The notes under the pieces: model-generated
What the model saw: only the letters and a program-made list of their open reading frames with translations
What the model was told of the DNA's origin: nothing
Database searches by the model: none
Part shown: piece after piece, positions 8,894 to 19,161 of the stretch
How positions within the stretch are numbered: the stretch's first letter is position 1
How the letters are laid out: every line of letters begins with the position of its first letter
Translations under genes and position numbers: made by a program
Source: Chloroflexi bacterium AL-N1
GTDB lineage: Bacteria; Chloroflexota; Chloroflexia; Chloroflexales; Roseiflexaceae
DNA length: 64,000 bases
NCBI GenBank assembly: GCA_013122435.1
Contig: WYDT01000003.1
Location: 248,001-312,000, forward strand
Reading direction: 5' to 3'

Positions 8894-10022
8894 ACGCGCG
8901 TTCTCCAGGATTTCGATCCCGTGTATGACGTGATATATTTAACAGGATGCCAGCCGCTACCATACACATAATCAACGATGAGTTGCCGTAGCTTAAAAAG
9001 GGTAGTGGCAGACCTGTAAATGGCAAAAGATTGGTAACAACAGCGATGTTGATCAACGCCTGGAAGACGAGCCAGGCCGTCAACCCGGTGGCAAGCAAGC
9101 AGGCAAATGGGTCAGGTGCTCGGCCTGCGATGCGGAATCCACGATAGGCAATGACCAGGAAACACCCGACGATAAACACAGTTCCGATGAGGCCAAATTC
9201 TTCGCCGATAATAGCGAAGATGGTATCGGTGTGTGCCTGGGGCAGCCAGAGAAACTTCTGTCGGCCCTGACCCAGCCCAACGCCAAAAATGCCACCGCTT
9301 CCAAGTGCCAGCATCGCATGTGCCGGTTGAAAGCCGCCCTCCTGATAGTGCTGGAATGGTCCCTCAAGCCAGACAGTTACCCGTGCGAGCCGATAGGGTG
9401 CAATCTGGACCATCATCCAGAAGGCGCCCGCTGCAACAGTAATGGCTCCAGCGATATGCAGGAGATTGGCTCCCGCTGTAAAATAGATGACGCCTGAGAT
9501 CACAATCAGCACAACGGTAGTCCCCAGATCGCCCCCGATCATGACCAGACCACAGACGATACCGAGAATAACAGCGAAGGGAATGAGCCCATACGTGACA
9601 TTGCCGAGTTTGGCACCACGTCGTGAGAGCCAGTCCGCAAAGTAGATGATGAGCGCTAACTTGGCGATCTCGGCTGGCTGCATACTAAAGCTGCCAATAA
9701 TAATCCAGCTGCGAGTGTCGTTAACCGTCGTCATGCTTTCCGGGAGCACCAGCACCAGTATCAGTAGCACGAGTGCGGCCGCCAGCAACGGTACTGAATA
9801 CTTGCGCCAGAAGCGGTAGTCGAGGCGTTGCGCTACGAGGAGGCCAATCGTACCGAGAATGACCCCGGCAAGCTGCCGCCACGTGTAGTACAGATGGCCG
9901 AAATTGTTCGACAGCGCATCCATAAACGAAGCACTATAGACCATCACCATGCCAATCGGCACCAGAATGCCCACCGCAGTCAGAAGAAAGTAATCAGGTT
10001 TTCGACGGGTTGTATCAAACAT
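8757..10022 (-). CDS. ftsW: Lipid II polymerase/flippase-type division protein FtsW
   Basis: SEDS-family polytopic protein that polymerises septal glycan with its partner FtsI. About ten membrane segments are visible. Diagnostic motifs are FSMQPAEIAKLALIIYFADW, the LEGPFQHYQEGGFQ loop, LWLPQAHTDTIFAIIGEEFG and LPFLSYGNSSLI. The conserved core ends near residue 370; the last 50 residues are basic and are read in a second frame through the 5' end of murG. Either this tail is real or it is simply tolerated read-through to the next stop. Confidence 0.95.
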   Translation of the reverse strand: MFDTTRRKPDYFLLTAVGILVPIGMVMVYSASFMDALSNNFGHLYYTWRQLAGVILGTIGLLVAQRLDYRFWRKYSVPLLAAALVLLILVLVLPESMTTVNDTRSWIIIGSFSMQPAEIAKLALIIYFADWLSRRGAKLGNVTYGLIPFAVILGIVCGLVMIGGDLGTTVVLIVISGVIYFTAGANLLHIAGAITVAAGAFWMMVQIAPYRLARVTVWLEGPFQHYQEGGFQPAHAMLALGSGGIFGVGLGQGRQKFLWLPQAHTDTIFAIIGEEFGLIGTVFIVGCFLVIAYRGFRIAGRAPDPFACLLATGLTAWLVFQALINIAVVTNLLPFTGLPLPFLSYGNSSLIMCMVAAGILLNISRHTRDRNPGERAYVPPKSSRTAPSLVDLLPLWGRDRRSRVSGTRSRRSTARTGVRQR

Positions 10023-10064
10023 AGACGATTACCATGAACGAACCATTGTATGTGTGATGAATAG

Positions 10065-10979
10065 TTAAGGTGTTTGCAATATTGGTGTAGGCACGACCAA
10101 CACCAGGAGTACCAATAAAACGACGACACTGGCGGTGCCAACCCATGCGATGGGGAGGCTGCGCCGCACGACCTTCGGTGGGTACTGCATCTGATCAATC
10201 TCGAACCGTGGTGCGAGAAACCAACCAACTACCGCTCCTCCGATAAGCCCTCCAATATGCCCCATGTTGTCAATATTGGGTACACTAAACCCGATAAAAA
10301 GATTGAGTACAATCACCGTGATCAGACCACCCAGTTGATCGCGTGCCATCTGACCGAGTACCCCACGTGCGATGTAAAAGAATACGGCCAGTGCCCCGAT
10401 CATACCAAAGATAGCACCAGACGCACCTACCGATGGATTTGGTGTGATGGCATAGGAAGCCACTCCACCAGCAAAACCAGCGATAAAGTAAAGCACTACA
10501 AAACGCGCTGTGCCGTACACCCGCTCGGTCTCGGGGCCAATCGAGTAAAGCGCAAACCCATTAAATAACATATGTAAAAGACTGCCGTGTAAAAACATGG
10601 CTGTAAGAAACCGATAGTATTCACCATTGAACGCAATATCAGCATTGCTTTTTGCACCAAACTCTCGTATTGCCTGGCTAACGGTAAAGTTCCCAAGTCT
10701 GATACCAGCTAGATCGAGCAGCCAGGGAATGGCAAAAATAATAACGTTCACCACCAGCAGAACCATATAGGCTCGTGGTGTACCCATGGGCAATGGTAAA
10801 CGCATGGAACGTTCTGGTGAGGATTGCTCATCGTCGTCACCATCATCAAGATATTCATTGCTATCGCCACGGTGCCGTCCAGCCTCGTCATCAAGGCGAC
10901 GGATCATATCATCGTATTCATTCGTTGGTTTGTCGCGATCAGGCTGGCTCAAGAATGCTGTCCTCTCGATAGCGCACAT
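10065..10979 (-). CDS. Rhomboid-family intramembrane serine protease
   Basis: Predicted intramembrane protease. After an acidic, hydrophilic N-terminal region (about residues 1-65) there are six to seven membrane segments. The catalytic serine is S187 in GASGAIFG, the catalytic histidine H241 in NMGHIGGLIGG, and the conserved oxyanion region HGSLLHMLFN contains N140. It is inserted between murD and ftsW with the same orientation and spacing as its neighbours, so it is probably co-transcribed with them. Neither the ATG at 10979 nor the in-frame ATG at 10907 has a good ribosome site, so the start is uncertain. Substrates are unknown. Confidence 0.9.
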   Translation of the reverse strand: MCAIERTAFLSQPDRDKPTNEYDDMIRRLDDEAGRHRGDSNEYLDDGDDDEQSSPERSMRLPLPMGTPRAYMVLLVVNVIIFAIPWLLDLAGIRLGNFTVSQAIREFGAKSNADIAFNGEYYRFLTAMFLHGSLLHMLFNGFALYSIGPETERVYGTARFVVLYFIAGFAGGVASYAITPNPSVGASGAIFGMIGALAVFFYIARGVLGQMARDQLGGLITVIVLNLFIGFSVPNIDNMGHIGGLIGGAVVGWFLAPRFEIDQMQYPPKVVRRSLPIAWVGTASVVVLLVLLVLVVPTPILQTP

Positions 10980-11031
10980 TGCCCGACTTGATATTTGCTA
11001 CAGAACGTCGTTTCTTTGCAATGCGCCAATA

Positions 11032-12414
11032 TTAACACATATTTTTAACAATCCTGCGAAATTCCTCGCCCCGATGGAATTCATTTTGAAACATGCCAAA
11101 ACTTGCACATCCTGGTGAGAGTAATACGATGTCCCCCTCATTGGCAAGTTCTTGTGCTCTTGCGATAGCCTGTGTAAAATTGGCGAATGGACCGTGAATT
11201 GCTGCCGTCTGGCCCGCTCCGCTCCGTGCCTCCTGATGTAACAGTTTTTCCAGCGTTGGTGTTGCCGAACCTTCGAGTAGGACAACGGCCCTGGCATGCT
11301 GGTGGATTGCTGCTGCAAACTGCTCCAGTGGGAGGTGTTTGTCGGCACCACCTGCAATGAGCACAATCGGTGCCTGATAGCTGCGAAGGGCGGCCATCGC
11401 CGCGTCGGGTGCGGTAGCCGTGGTATCGTTGATATAGCGCACTCCATCGATTTCACCGACCAGTTCCTGGCGATGTTCTACTCCCGTAAAGGAACATATC
11501 GCCCGAACGATAGCTTCGTCTGGCACCCCAAAAGCTTTTGCTAATGCCATTGCTGCGGCAACATTGGCTTGATTATGCATGCCCGGTAGCACGATATCAT
11601 CAGTCGTGCAGAGCAATGTGCCTTGCCACCACAATCCCCCATCGTTATAGACCACAGCTTGAGCATCATCAACGGGTTGTGAGCTAAACCAGACGACTTG
11701 CCCCGGCGCATCGTCCGCCCAGGTTGACACAATCGGGTCCTGTCGGTTGAGCACCACCACACCATTTTGCTGCTGCCAGAGAAAGATTTGGCGTTTGGCC
11801 TCACCATACTCGGCCATGCCGCTGTAACGATTGAGATGGTCTGGTGCTAAATTGGTGACACAGGCATAGGCAGGGCTGAGATGTGCTGCTCCTAACCCTT
11901 CAAGCTGCCAACTTGAAAGCTCTAACACGACTGGTGTTTGTGGCCCGATCCGGGGCAACTGTTCGAGTGCGGAGATGCGGAGGTTACCAGCGACCACCGT
12001 ATCAGGGTTATGTTCACGCAGCATCGCACTGGTAAGCAGTGTGGTAGTCGTTTTGCCCTTTGTGCCGGTAATGCCCAGGATAGGACCAGAGCAGAGGCGA
12101 AAGAACAGGGTCATCTCTGTCTCGATAGCGACGCCTGCATCGCGTGCAAGCTGGAGGTAGCGCGATGAACGGGGAACGGCAGGGTTCTGTACCACGAGAT
12201 CGACGGTGCGAAAATCCTCATCGCGGTGTTCGCCCAATACCCACGTGATGGGAAGACCAGCTAACGCCTGTATTGAGGATTGTAGTGCATCAGAGCCACG
12301 GAGATCTGTAACGATGACCTCAGCCCCTTGCTCGACGAGAAAACGAGCGACCCCTAGCCCGCCGCCGTGAAGACCTAATCCCATTACTAATGCACGTTTA
12401 TCTCGTAAGTCCAT
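11032..12414 (-). CDS. murD: UDP-N-acetylmuramoylalanine--D-glutamate ligase MurD
   Basis: Mur ligase adding D-Glu to UDP-MurNAc-L-Ala. It has the N-terminal nucleotide fold ([18 protein letters not shown]), the P-loop [11 protein letters not shown] near residue 117, the central [10 protein letters not shown] motif, and the C-terminal motif [13 protein letters not shown] with GGADKHLP. Length 460 is normal. A GGAACT site precedes the ATG. It lies between mraY and the rhomboid gene. Confidence 0.95.
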   Translation of the reverse strand: MDLRDKRALVMGLGLHGGGLGVARFLVEQGAEVIVTDLRGSDALQSSIQALAGLPITWVLGEHRDEDFRTVDLVVQNPAVPRSSRYLQLARDAGVAIETEMTLFFRLCSGPILGITGTKGKTTTTLLTSAMLREHNPDTVVAGNLRISALEQLPRIGPQTPVVLELSSWQLEGLGAAHLSPAYACVTNLAPDHLNRYSGMAEYGEAKRQIFLWQQQNGVVVLNRQDPIVSTWADDAPGQVVWFSSQPVDDAQAVVYNDGGLWWQGTLLCTTDDIVLPGMHNQANVAAAMALAKAFGVPDEAIVRAICSFTGVEHRQELVGEIDGVRYINDTTATAPDAAMAALRSYQAPIVLIAGGADKHLPLEQFAAAIHQHARAVVLLEGSATPTLEKLLHQEARSGAGQTAAIHGPFANFTQAIARAQELANEGDIVLLSPGCASFGMFQNEFHRGEEFRRIVKNMC

Positions 12415-12448
12415 AGTTCCACTATACGATGTAGCACATCGCTGATAT

Positions 12449-13558
12449 TCATTCTTGTAAAGGGGTATGCACTTGTTGCACCTGTGCTGGTTCTGCTAAC
12501 AATTCATTGTCTCTTGCTTCGTCCGCCTCGAGTGCCATTGAAATACCAATAAGTGCAGCGACCACTCCGACCAGTACAAAACGTTGCATTACCTGTGTTT
12601 CACTCCAGCCAAGGAGCTCAAAGTGATTGTGCAGTGGCGACATCTTGAAAAACCGCTTTCCTTCACCTGTTATATAGCGGGTGAGCTTGAAATACCCCAC
12701 CTGAATGATCACGGATAACGCCTCAAGCACAAACACAATGCCCACCACTGGTAAGAGCAACCACTGTTGCGATTGTAGTGCGATAACGGCCAGCACAGCC
12801 CCTAACGACAGGGAGCCCAGATCGCCCATAAAGACATGTGCTGGATGTGCGTTGTACCAGAGAAACGCGGCACATGCACCGACCAGTGTAAAGCTAAAAG
12901 CCATCAGGTTTATAAAATCACCATTCAAAAAGGTAATGACCCCGTAGGCTGCAAACGCCAATGTCAAATTCCAGCCAGCCAGGCTATCCAACCCGTCGGT
13001 CAAATTGACCGCATTGCTGGTTGCGACAATAATCAGGGTTGCAAATGGAATAAACCACAGGCCGATGTTGGCTTCCTGCTCAATAAACGGGAGACGCACC
13101 AGACCACTGTTATTCAGACCAAATGGTGGTGGCAAATACAGCGCAAGACTTGCCCCAAAAGCAATCAGAACCATCAAAATCAATTTCGTGCGTGATGTGA
13201 ACCCATGCGTTTTGGATTTTGTGCCTACCAGTGAGAGGTAGTCATCCACGGCACCAAGGATGGCAAAGGCGACTAATACAGCCAGCGGCAACAATATCGA
13301 TGCGCGGCCCACCAGGTTGAATGCAATAGTCAGCAGAATAACCGGCACAATAATCATTGCGCCACCCATGGTTGGTGTACCTGTTTTGATTATATGACTC
13401 TGTGGGCCTTCAAGACGAATCTGCTTGCCAATTTTGTGTGAGCGTAAGAATCGTACCCAGAAGCCACCTGTAATCAGGGTAAGAAGAAAGGCTGTAGCAG
13501 CGAGCAATAGCGCCCGCGACATCTCATCAACCAGTAAAGAGACTAAGGTTTCTTGCAC
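12449..13558 (-). CDS. mraY: Phospho-MurNAc-pentapeptide translocase MraY
   Basis: Integral membrane enzyme that transfers phospho-MurNAc-pentapeptide to undecaprenyl phosphate to make lipid I. About ten membrane segments are seen. Diagnostic stretches are [14 protein letters not shown], the DDYLSL aspartates, [30 protein letters not shown] and the [13 protein letters not shown] histidine motif. The C-terminus is hydrophilic and slightly extended (369 aa). GGGAG six bases upstream supports the ATG at 13558. Confidence 0.96.
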   Translation of the reverse strand: MQETLVSLLVDEMSRALLLAATAFLLTLITGGFWVRFLRSHKIGKQIRLEGPQSHIIKTGTPTMGGAMIIVPVILLTIAFNLVGRASILLPLAVLVAFAILGAVDDYLSLVGTKSKTHGFTSRTKLILMVLIAFGASLALYLPPPFGLNNSGLVRLPFIEQEANIGLWFIPFATLIIVATSNAVNLTDGLDSLAGWNLTLAFAAYGVITFLNGDFINLMAFSFTLVGACAAFLWYNAHPAHVFMGDLGSLSLGAVLAVIALQSQQWLLLPVVGIVFVLEALSVIIQVGYFKLTRYITGEGKRFFKMSPLHNHFELLGWSETQVMQRFVLVGVVAALIGISMALEADEARDNELLAEPAQVQQVHTPLQE

Positions 13559-13632
13559 ATTGTATCTCCCGGTGTGTTAGTAGATTGCAAGAATAATACT
13601 ATCAGCAGTGCATAGTATGCTAAGTATGTCCA

Positions 13633-15090
13633 TCATTGCCCAGGTTGTTGCTGAAGTGCGGCCACGATACCTTCCATCGCCGCCCCTCGTGATCCTTTGA
13701 CCAGTACATAGTCGTTTTGTTGCAGGATGTCTCGCAGTGTATCGATCACCTCTTGGTTTTTCGCTGCAACAATGACCCTGTCATTGGGCATACCCGATGC
13801 ACGTGCTTCTTCAGCAATCCACTGCGCCCGCTTGCCAATAACAATCAAAATATCAGCAACTTCGGCTACACGACCTCCGACACGACGATGTTCTTTTTCT
13901 TCAATATGCCCTAATTCAAGCATATCACCCAGCACAGCGATACGTCGGCCATCCAGATCGGCCAGCAGATTGAGTGCGGCCATTGATGAGACCGGCGAGG
14001 CGTTGTACGTGTCGTCGATCAGGGTTGCACCACCAACACCTGGGACTGCCAGAAGGCGTAATTGGGCACTCTCGTCGCGTAATCCATCAATGATAGCATC
14101 CCATCCCATGCCCAGGAGGAGACCCGTTGCAGTGGCGGCAAGCGCGGTGTGGACGCTATGTCGCCCAAGGAGTGGTAGTTTGAGAAAGACTTCCTCCCCT
14201 GCGTGATGGGTGCGAAAACTGATACCTTCGAGCCCTTTACTTTCAATCTGATCGGCCCACAAATCGGCTCCAGGATCCAGGCCATACAGGAAGGGGCGCG
14301 CAGTCGTTTGATCGACCATGGGACGCACCTGCGGATCATCGATATTAAGAATCGCATGGCCATCGGCTGGGAGTGCCTGCACTAGCTCGCTTTTTACGCC
14401 TGCAATGATTTCCAGAGTCTTCATACGCTCCAGATGCGATGGGCCAACATTTGTCACAATCCCAATATGAGGCCGGGCGATATCGGCTAATAAGGCAATA
14501 TCACCCGGCCCATAGCAGCCCATCTCCAGCACGGCAACCTCATGGCTGTCTGTGAGCTGCAAGAGCACGATGGGCAACGTGGATTCGTTGTTATAACTTC
14601 TTGGATTTTTTAAGGTGCGGTAGCGGCGTTGTAAGACTGCCGCTGCGACTTCCTTAGTGGAAGTCTTGCCCACACTTCCGGTAATACCAATCACCGTTGG
14701 CGCGAACAATCCGCGATGGTAGGCTGCGAGGCGCTGGAATGACTCCAGTGGGTCATCAACGGCGATCAGCAACACTGTTTCGGGTGTCACCTGCTCAAGC
14801 CCCTGGCCATTTGGCTCAACCTGTACCCAGGGTCGTTCCAACCGTATGTCCTCGATTTTCTCGCGGCTCACTAAGGCACCACGAGCGCCGTTTGCTACGG
14901 CATCAGCCACGAATGAATGTCCATCAACCTGTGCACCCGGCAGTGCAACAAAGAGTGTGTCAGCGGCGACTTCACGCGAGTCAATTGCGGAGTCGGTAAA
15001 CATCGCTTGTTGCAACTGAGACGGAATTATCGGTGTTTGCCGAGTTTCTTCCGCTTGCACGCCAACTAATAGTTCTTCCAGGCTAAACAA
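13633..15090 (-). CDS. murF: UDP-MurNAc-tripeptide--D-alanyl-D-alanine ligase MurF
   Basis: Mur ligase that adds D-Ala-D-Ala to complete the pentapeptide. It shows the N-terminal domain with DSREVAADTLFVALPG, the P-loop IGITGSVGKTSTKEV, the YNNESTLPIVLL motif and the C-terminal DDTYNASPVSSMAAL typical of MurF. The start is a TTG at 15090 with a strong AGGAGG five bases away. It follows ftsI directly; murE, normally between them, is absent. Confidence 0.95.
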   Translation of the reverse strand: MFSLEELLVGVQAEETRQTPIIPSQLQQAMFTDSAIDSREVAADTLFVALPGAQVDGHSFVADAVANGARGALVSREKIEDIRLERPWVQVEPNGQGLEQVTPETVLLIAVDDPLESFQRLAAYHRGLFAPTVIGITGSVGKTSTKEVAAAVLQRRYRTLKNPRSYNNESTLPIVLLQLTDSHEVAVLEMGCYGPGDIALLADIARPHIGIVTNVGPSHLERMKTLEIIAGVKSELVQALPADGHAILNIDDPQVRPMVDQTTARPFLYGLDPGADLWADQIESKGLEGISFRTHHAGEEVFLKLPLLGRHSVHTALAATATGLLLGMGWDAIIDGLRDESAQLRLLAVPGVGGATLIDDTYNASPVSSMAALNLLADLDGRRIAVLGDMLELGHIEEKEHRRVGGRVAEVADILIVIGKRAQWIAEEARASGMPNDRVIVAAKNQEVIDTLRDILQQNDYVLVKGSRGAAMEGIVAALQQQPGQ

Positions 15091-15182
15091 TGCCGCCTCC
15101 TACAAAAAAATGTCTACTGCGGCGGCATTGTAGCATACGTGCTACAAAACGTGAAACACAATCAACGTGAGCAAAACACGGC

Positions 15183-16985
15183 TTACGGTTGTGTCACTGC
15201 CCCAATCACTTGACCAGGCCCAACCAGGTCCTGATCTGGTGTGATGCGCTCGTAGCGCAGTAATTGCTCGGCAATGGCCTGAAAGACTGGTACTGCCGAG
15301 ATCACGCCATATGCATCATCCTGTGGTCGGTCGATCATCACCAGGATGGCAAAACGCGCATCTTCAGAAGGTGCCAGCCCAACGACCGAACCAATGATCT
15401 GTCCGGTGTACCCTGCTTCTCCGGCAGAAATATCCGATGTGCCTGTTTTGGCTCCCACTTCGTGGCCTGGCACCATCCAGGTATCGCTATAATCGCCAGT
15501 ACGTGGTCCCCACACGACTTGTCCCGCATAACCATTTGCTGCATTGATCATCATGCGTCGTACGGTCCACGCGACTGGCGGTTCAATCGGTTCACTCACA
15601 ACTTCAGGTTGCGTACTTTCACACACATTGTCACGACAGCGCTTTTGCACAATGTAAGGCCGCATCATTTTGCCGTCATTGCCGATAGTGGCCACCATAC
15701 GGACTTGTTGCAATGGCGTGACAGCAATGCCCTGACCGTAGGCGTTGGTGTCCAGCACGATGGGACTCCAGCCGGTCGAGTTGTGATCATTCACGATGCC
15801 AGTGCCCTCGCCCGCAATATCAACACCGGTGGGTTGTCCATATCCAAAATCACGTACAATCTGATAAAAATCGTCTGCGCCGGTCTTTTCGTTGAGGAGC
15901 AACGCACCAATATTACTGGAGTGATACAGCACACGGTCAGGACTAATCATGCCATGGCCGAAGCTATTCCAGTTTTTGAGCATAAACCCATAACGCTCTA
16001 TCACACCAGTATCATTGACCTGCACTTCCGCATCGAATGCACGTGCCTGTAGCCCGGCAGCAACAGTAACGAGCTTAAATGTCGAGCCTGGTTCATACAA
16101 GCGACTCACCGCTGGGTTGATGTTGTACAGATCGGAATCGTATCGATAATAATGATTTGGATCGAAGGTGGGGTAGCTGGCCATGCCCCGAATCGCACCC
16201 GTCTTGGGCTCCATAACAATAACGGTACCACTGGCAGCCCTGTGTTTGTCAACTGCGGCCTGGAGTTCTTTTTCCACGACATGCTGCACCAGTGGATCAA
16301 GCGTAAGTTCCAGGTCAACGCCGTCGTTGGCCGGTTGCATTTCGGGTTGTCTGATCCAGATTGGATTGCCAGCACGATCCCACTCAGCGGTGATGGTCCC
16401 AGTGATGCCTTTTAATTGCGTGTCGTAAAATGCCTCGACGCCACTGACCCCAAACCCTTCCAGATTAACAGCACCAACGACATGTGCGCTATATTCGTGT
16501 TGTGGATAAAAGCGACGTGGCTCATATTGCAATACCAGTCCAGACTGCTCCAGATTGGCAATTGCCTCGGCAGTTTCAGGTTCTAACCAACGTTTGATAG
16601 GAATCCAGTAGAGCTCCTTATTCTCTAATTTGGCGAGAATATCAGGCGCCGGCTCTCCCAATAACCCGGAGAGTGTTAACGCCAGTTTGGGTGCTTCTTC
16701 GGCATCAATAAGCGACGGTATGACAAACAGGCTTTCACGCTCGACATCAAGGGCGAGTACATTGCCCATTCGATCACGAATCGTCCCACGACTTGGTTGA
16801 ATGACTCGTGTGTAGTCGATTTCTTGTGCGGCACGTGTGGCAAGCTCTTCTTGTTGCATAACCTGTAGATTGCCAAGTTGCAGAATGATTAAACCAACTC
16901 CTATGGCAGCCACAAACAACATCGTGTTGATGCGCCAGCGGCTGATCGTTACTAAATAGGTTGGTTCTGCTGTACGTGTTGCCAT
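15183..16985 (-). CDS. ftsI: Division-specific class B penicillin-binding protein (FtsI/PBP3)
   Basis: Septal D,D-transpeptidase partner of FtsW. A short cytoplasmic tail and one membrane segment (about residues 18-40) precede the class B dimerisation region (about 60-220, with RGTIRDRMG) and the transpeptidase domain. Active-site motifs: SxxK in EPGSTFKLVT (S301), SxN in YHSSNIGA (about 357) and KTGTS (about 507). No PASTA domains follow. At 600 residues the size is standard. No clear ribosome site precedes the ATG. The neighbouring ftsL-like gene upstream and murF downstream fit the dcw order. Confidence 0.93.
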   Translation of the reverse strand: MATRTAEPTYLVTISRWRINTMLFVAAIGVGLIILQLGNLQVMQQEELATRAAQEIDYTRVIQPSRGTIRDRMGNVLALDVERESLFVIPSLIDAEEAPKLALTLSGLLGEPAPDILAKLENKELYWIPIKRWLEPETAEAIANLEQSGLVLQYEPRRFYPQHEYSAHVVGAVNLEGFGVSGVEAFYDTQLKGITGTITAEWDRAGNPIWIRQPEMQPANDGVDLELTLDPLVQHVVEKELQAAVDKHRAASGTVIVMEPKTGAIRGMASYPTFDPNHYYRYDSDLYNINPAVSRLYEPGSTFKLVTVAAGLQARAFDAEVQVNDTGVIERYGFMLKNWNSFGHGMISPDRVLYHSSNIGALLLNEKTGADDFYQIVRDFGYGQPTGVDIAGEGTGIVNDHNSTGWSPIVLDTNAYGQGIAVTPLQQVRMVATIGNDGKMMRPYIVQKRCRDNVCESTQPEVVSEPIEPPVAWTVRRMMINAANGYAGQVVWGPRTGDYSDTWMVPGHEVGAKTGTSDISAGEAGYTGQIIGSVVGLAPSEDARFAILVMIDRPQDDAYGVISAVPVFQAIAEQLLRYERITPDQDLVGPGQVIGAVTQP

Positions 16986-17032
16986 ACGATTATATAATGA
17001 TTAGTAGAAATATATGCCAACCAGGCTCCTGC

Positions 17033-17485
17033 TTACTCGTCTACTGAGAGTCGTGGATCTTCAAGCGTACTTGCTGGTAGCGTGTCGATCCCCACAGCCT
17101 GTTCTGTACTATTGGTATTTGGAAGTGTGTTGGCACGGTCTGACTCAATAGTCACATAGCGAATCTGTTCAGGCGCGACTGGCCGCATCCCCATGTCCTG
17201 GGCACGTTGTGTGATACTATCAAGTGATTGATGCTCAGAAAGATCCATCTGCAGTGAACTATGTTGTCGTAACAACAGCGTCTGCTGATTCTGGAGTTGA
17301 GAAATGGTATACCCCTTTGATGCCAGCCGCCCAGTTTGCCCCAGGGTCAGCATGCTCATGAGTGAGAGCACCATCACTGCGGCAATAAGGTAGCGCCCAC
17401 CATCAAGTTTGAGGTAGCGCGGCATCTGAAGGCGTTGCGCCTTTGCCTGTCGAAGTGGGAAAAGTTCTCGAATGTTGACAGCCAT
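17033..17485 (-). CDS. ftsL: FtsL-like bitopic division protein
   Basis: Probable septum-formation protein that pairs with FtsQ and regulates FtsWI. The 150-residue protein has a basic cytoplasmic tail (1-32), one membrane segment (about 33-52) and an extracytoplasmic coiled-coil stretch (about 60-100, rich in Q and L), ending near a conserved-looking AQDMGMRPVAPEQIRYV that resembles FtsL/DivIC. Assignment rests on topology, size and position between rsmH and ftsI, since the family is too divergent for motif proof. GAGGA six bases before the ATG supports the start. Confidence 0.75.
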   Translation of the reverse strand: MAVNIRELFPLRQAKAQRLQMPRYLKLDGGRYLIAAVMVLSLMSMLTLGQTGRLASKGYTISQLQNQQTLLLRQHSSLQMDLSEHQSLDSITQRAQDMGMRPVAPEQIRYVTIESDRANTLPNTNSTEQAVGIDTLPASTLEDPRLSVDE

Positions 17486-17560
17486 AAGGATTCCTCTTAT
17501 ATCGTACCAATAACGTAATCAAGCACCAATATATAAAAAGTTACGAGCGTATTGTCCTTG

Positions 17561-18553
17561 TTAGGTCGCTTCAATCGACACTTTCTCAGCGATGCGTAGT
17601 TTGGCACTACGGCTGCGCGGATTGGAACGATGTTCCGCGTCGCGTACCGTAATTGGCTTTTTCGTTACAATCTGGAGTGTTGGTTCTCCCGTGCGTTCGT
17701 CTTGTGACCCCTGCCCAGCTTGTGCTCGAAAAAAGAATTTAACGATGCGATCTTCCAGTGAATGAAATGAAATAACTGCTAATCGACCGCCAGGTACCAG
17801 CAACTCAACTGCTTGTGGCAAAACCATCTCCAGATAGTCCATCTCATGGTTTACCACAATCCGCAGGGCCTGGAAGGTACGTGTTGCGGGGTGAATTTTG
17901 CCCCGCCGCCCACCGGACGCACGGACGATGATATCAGCCAAGGCGCCCGTTGTCGTAATGGCATACTTCTGACGTGCCTCAACAATGTAGCGAGCAATAC
18001 GTCGTGAAGTACGTTCTTCACCGTAGCGATAAATGAGATTGGCGAGCGTTTCCTCATCAAGGTTGTTGACCAGGTCTGCGGCAGTCTCACCACACGCTGG
18101 GTCAAGTCGCATATCCAGCGGTCCATCGTTGAGAAACGAAAATCCACGTTCAGGCGTATCCAGCTGATACGATGAAACCCCAAGATCAAGCACAATCCCA
18201 TCAACAGCGGCGAACTCAGCACACGTAGCAATCTGCCCGAGATTACAAAAATTGTCATGGACAAATACTGTGCGATCTGCATACGGTTCAAGCCGTGTTG
18301 TAGCAGCCATAATCGCTGCTGGGTCGGCATCGATCCCTAAAAGCTGTCCGTCTGGCGCACTTGCCGCCAGGATGGCAAAGGCATGACCGCCACCACCAAG
18401 TGTTGCATCAATGTACCGCCCGCCTGTCTGTTGCACCAAACCACTTACAACTTCTGAAAGCAATACAGGAGTATGCCGGAAAGTTGAAGACGGGACTCTT
18501 TCCTCGTCTTCACTATCCATTCTTTTTACCTTTTCTACAATGTGAAATGGCAA
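17561..18553 (-). CDS. rsmH: 16S rRNA (cytosine-1402-N4) methyltransferase RsmH
   Basis: SAM-dependent methyltransferase of the decoding centre (formerly MraW). Diagnostic motifs are [26 protein letters not shown] (SAM-binding), [15 protein letters not shown] and the [17 protein letters not shown] stretch, then the C-terminal [14 protein letters not shown]. The start is taken as a TTG at 18553 because AAAGGAG lies seven bases upstream; the in-frame ATG at 18520 would give the more usual length and has only a poor site. It follows mraZ in the canonical order. Confidence 0.95.
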   Translation of the reverse strand: MPFHIVEKVKRMDSEDEERVPSSTFRHTPVLLSEVVSGLVQQTGGRYIDATLGGGGHAFAILAASAPDGQLLGIDADPAAIMAATTRLEPYADRTVFVHDNFCNLGQIATCAEFAAVDGIVLDLGVSSYQLDTPERGFSFLNDGPLDMRLDPACGETAADLVNNLDEETLANLIYRYGEERTSRRIARYIVEARQKYAITTTGALADIIVRASGGRRGKIHPATRTFQALRIVVNHEMDYLEMVLPQAVELLVPGGRLAVISFHSLEDRIVKFFFRAQAGQGSQDERTGEPTLQIVTKKPITVRDAEHRSNPRSRSAKLRIAEKVSIEAT

Positions 18554-18638
18554 AAGACTGCTCCTTTATAAAAGTGACATCTAGATGGTCATCATTATGT
18601 GCATATTGCTGCATAGGTATTGTATATCCATCACTTCA

Positions 18639-19070
18639 TTACATGCCCAGTGCCGCCAGTTGTTCAGCCAGTTCGCTACCCTGCTCATCAATCTCTTCCA
18701 TAACAGCATTCCAGCGATTGCCAGACCAGATTTCAAAATACGTGTTCAGCCCTGCGATAACGACTTGTTCGGCCAGTCCTGCATACTCACGCAGGGTCTG
18801 TGGAACCAAAATACGTCCCTGGCGATCCAGCGTTGTTTCGGCTGCGCTGGCGAAGAGGAGACGACGAAGATTACGTGCCTGTGTTTGACCAATCGCAAGC
18901 TCACTAACCTGCTGGGCTAATTGCTCCCATTTGTCGTGGGTGAAGCCCATCAAACAACGATCAAAGCCACGTGTGATGAAGACCCGCTCCCCTAATATCT
19001 CACGAAAGCGCGCAGGGACCGCTAATCTTCCCTTATCATCCAAGCTATGTTCGTATTCACCTAAAAACAT
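18639..19070 (-). CDS. mraZ: Transcriptional regulator MraZ
   Basis: AbrB-like DNA-binding protein that heads and regulates the dcw operon. The 143-residue protein carries two SpoVT/AbrB-type repeats, the first with FLGEYEHSLDDKGRLAVPAR and the second with TTLDRQGRILVPQTLREYA, each containing the conserved D-x-x-G-R-hydrophobic core. It is the first gene downstream of the cluster promoter, and its expected operator (TGGGG direct repeats) lies in its own leader, so autoregulation is likely. Confidence 0.95.
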   Translation of the reverse strand: MFLGEYEHSLDDKGRLAVPARFREILGERVFITRGFDRCLMGFTHDKWEQLAQQVSELAIGQTQARNLRRLLFASAAETTLDRQGRILVPQTLREYAGLAEQVVIAGLNTYFEIWSGNRWNAVMEEIDEQGSELAEQLAALGM

Positions 19071-19104
19071 TGTCGCTTGCGCTTTCGCTCATTTGTGTCG
19101 TTTT

Positions 19105-19118
19105 AGAACATTAGTTCT
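19105..19118. promoter_or_regulatory. LexA-box-like palindrome in the mraZ leader
   Basis: AGAAC-ATTA-GTTCT is a perfect palindrome (5-bp arms, 4-nt centre) that fits the GAAC-N4-GTTC core of Gram-positive LexA sites. It lies about 40 bases downstream of the predicted transcription start and 35 bases before the mraZ ATG. One such 8-base core is expected by chance in about 65 kb, so this site alone is weak evidence. Confidence 0.4.
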
Positions 19119-19121
19119 GTA

Positions 19122-19151
19122 TTTTCCCCCACTTTCCCCCACTTTTCCCCA
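19122..19151 (-). promoter_or_regulatory. MraZ operator: three TGGGG direct repeats, 10-bp period
   Basis: On the minus strand three units TGGGGAAAAG, TGGGGGAAAG and TGGGGGAAAA follow each other without gaps. MraZ is known to bind several TGGG(A/G) boxes spaced one helical turn apart upstream of its own gene, and these match in sequence, number, period and position. They start only about four bases after the predicted transcription start, so bound MraZ should block initiation or clearance. Confidence 0.85.
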
Positions 19152-19161
19152 CTCGATGGCG

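Noticed and set aside
17626..17640. GGAAC-GAT-GTTCC resembling a LexA box
   Set aside because: Centre is three bases instead of four and it lies inside the rsmH coding sequence.
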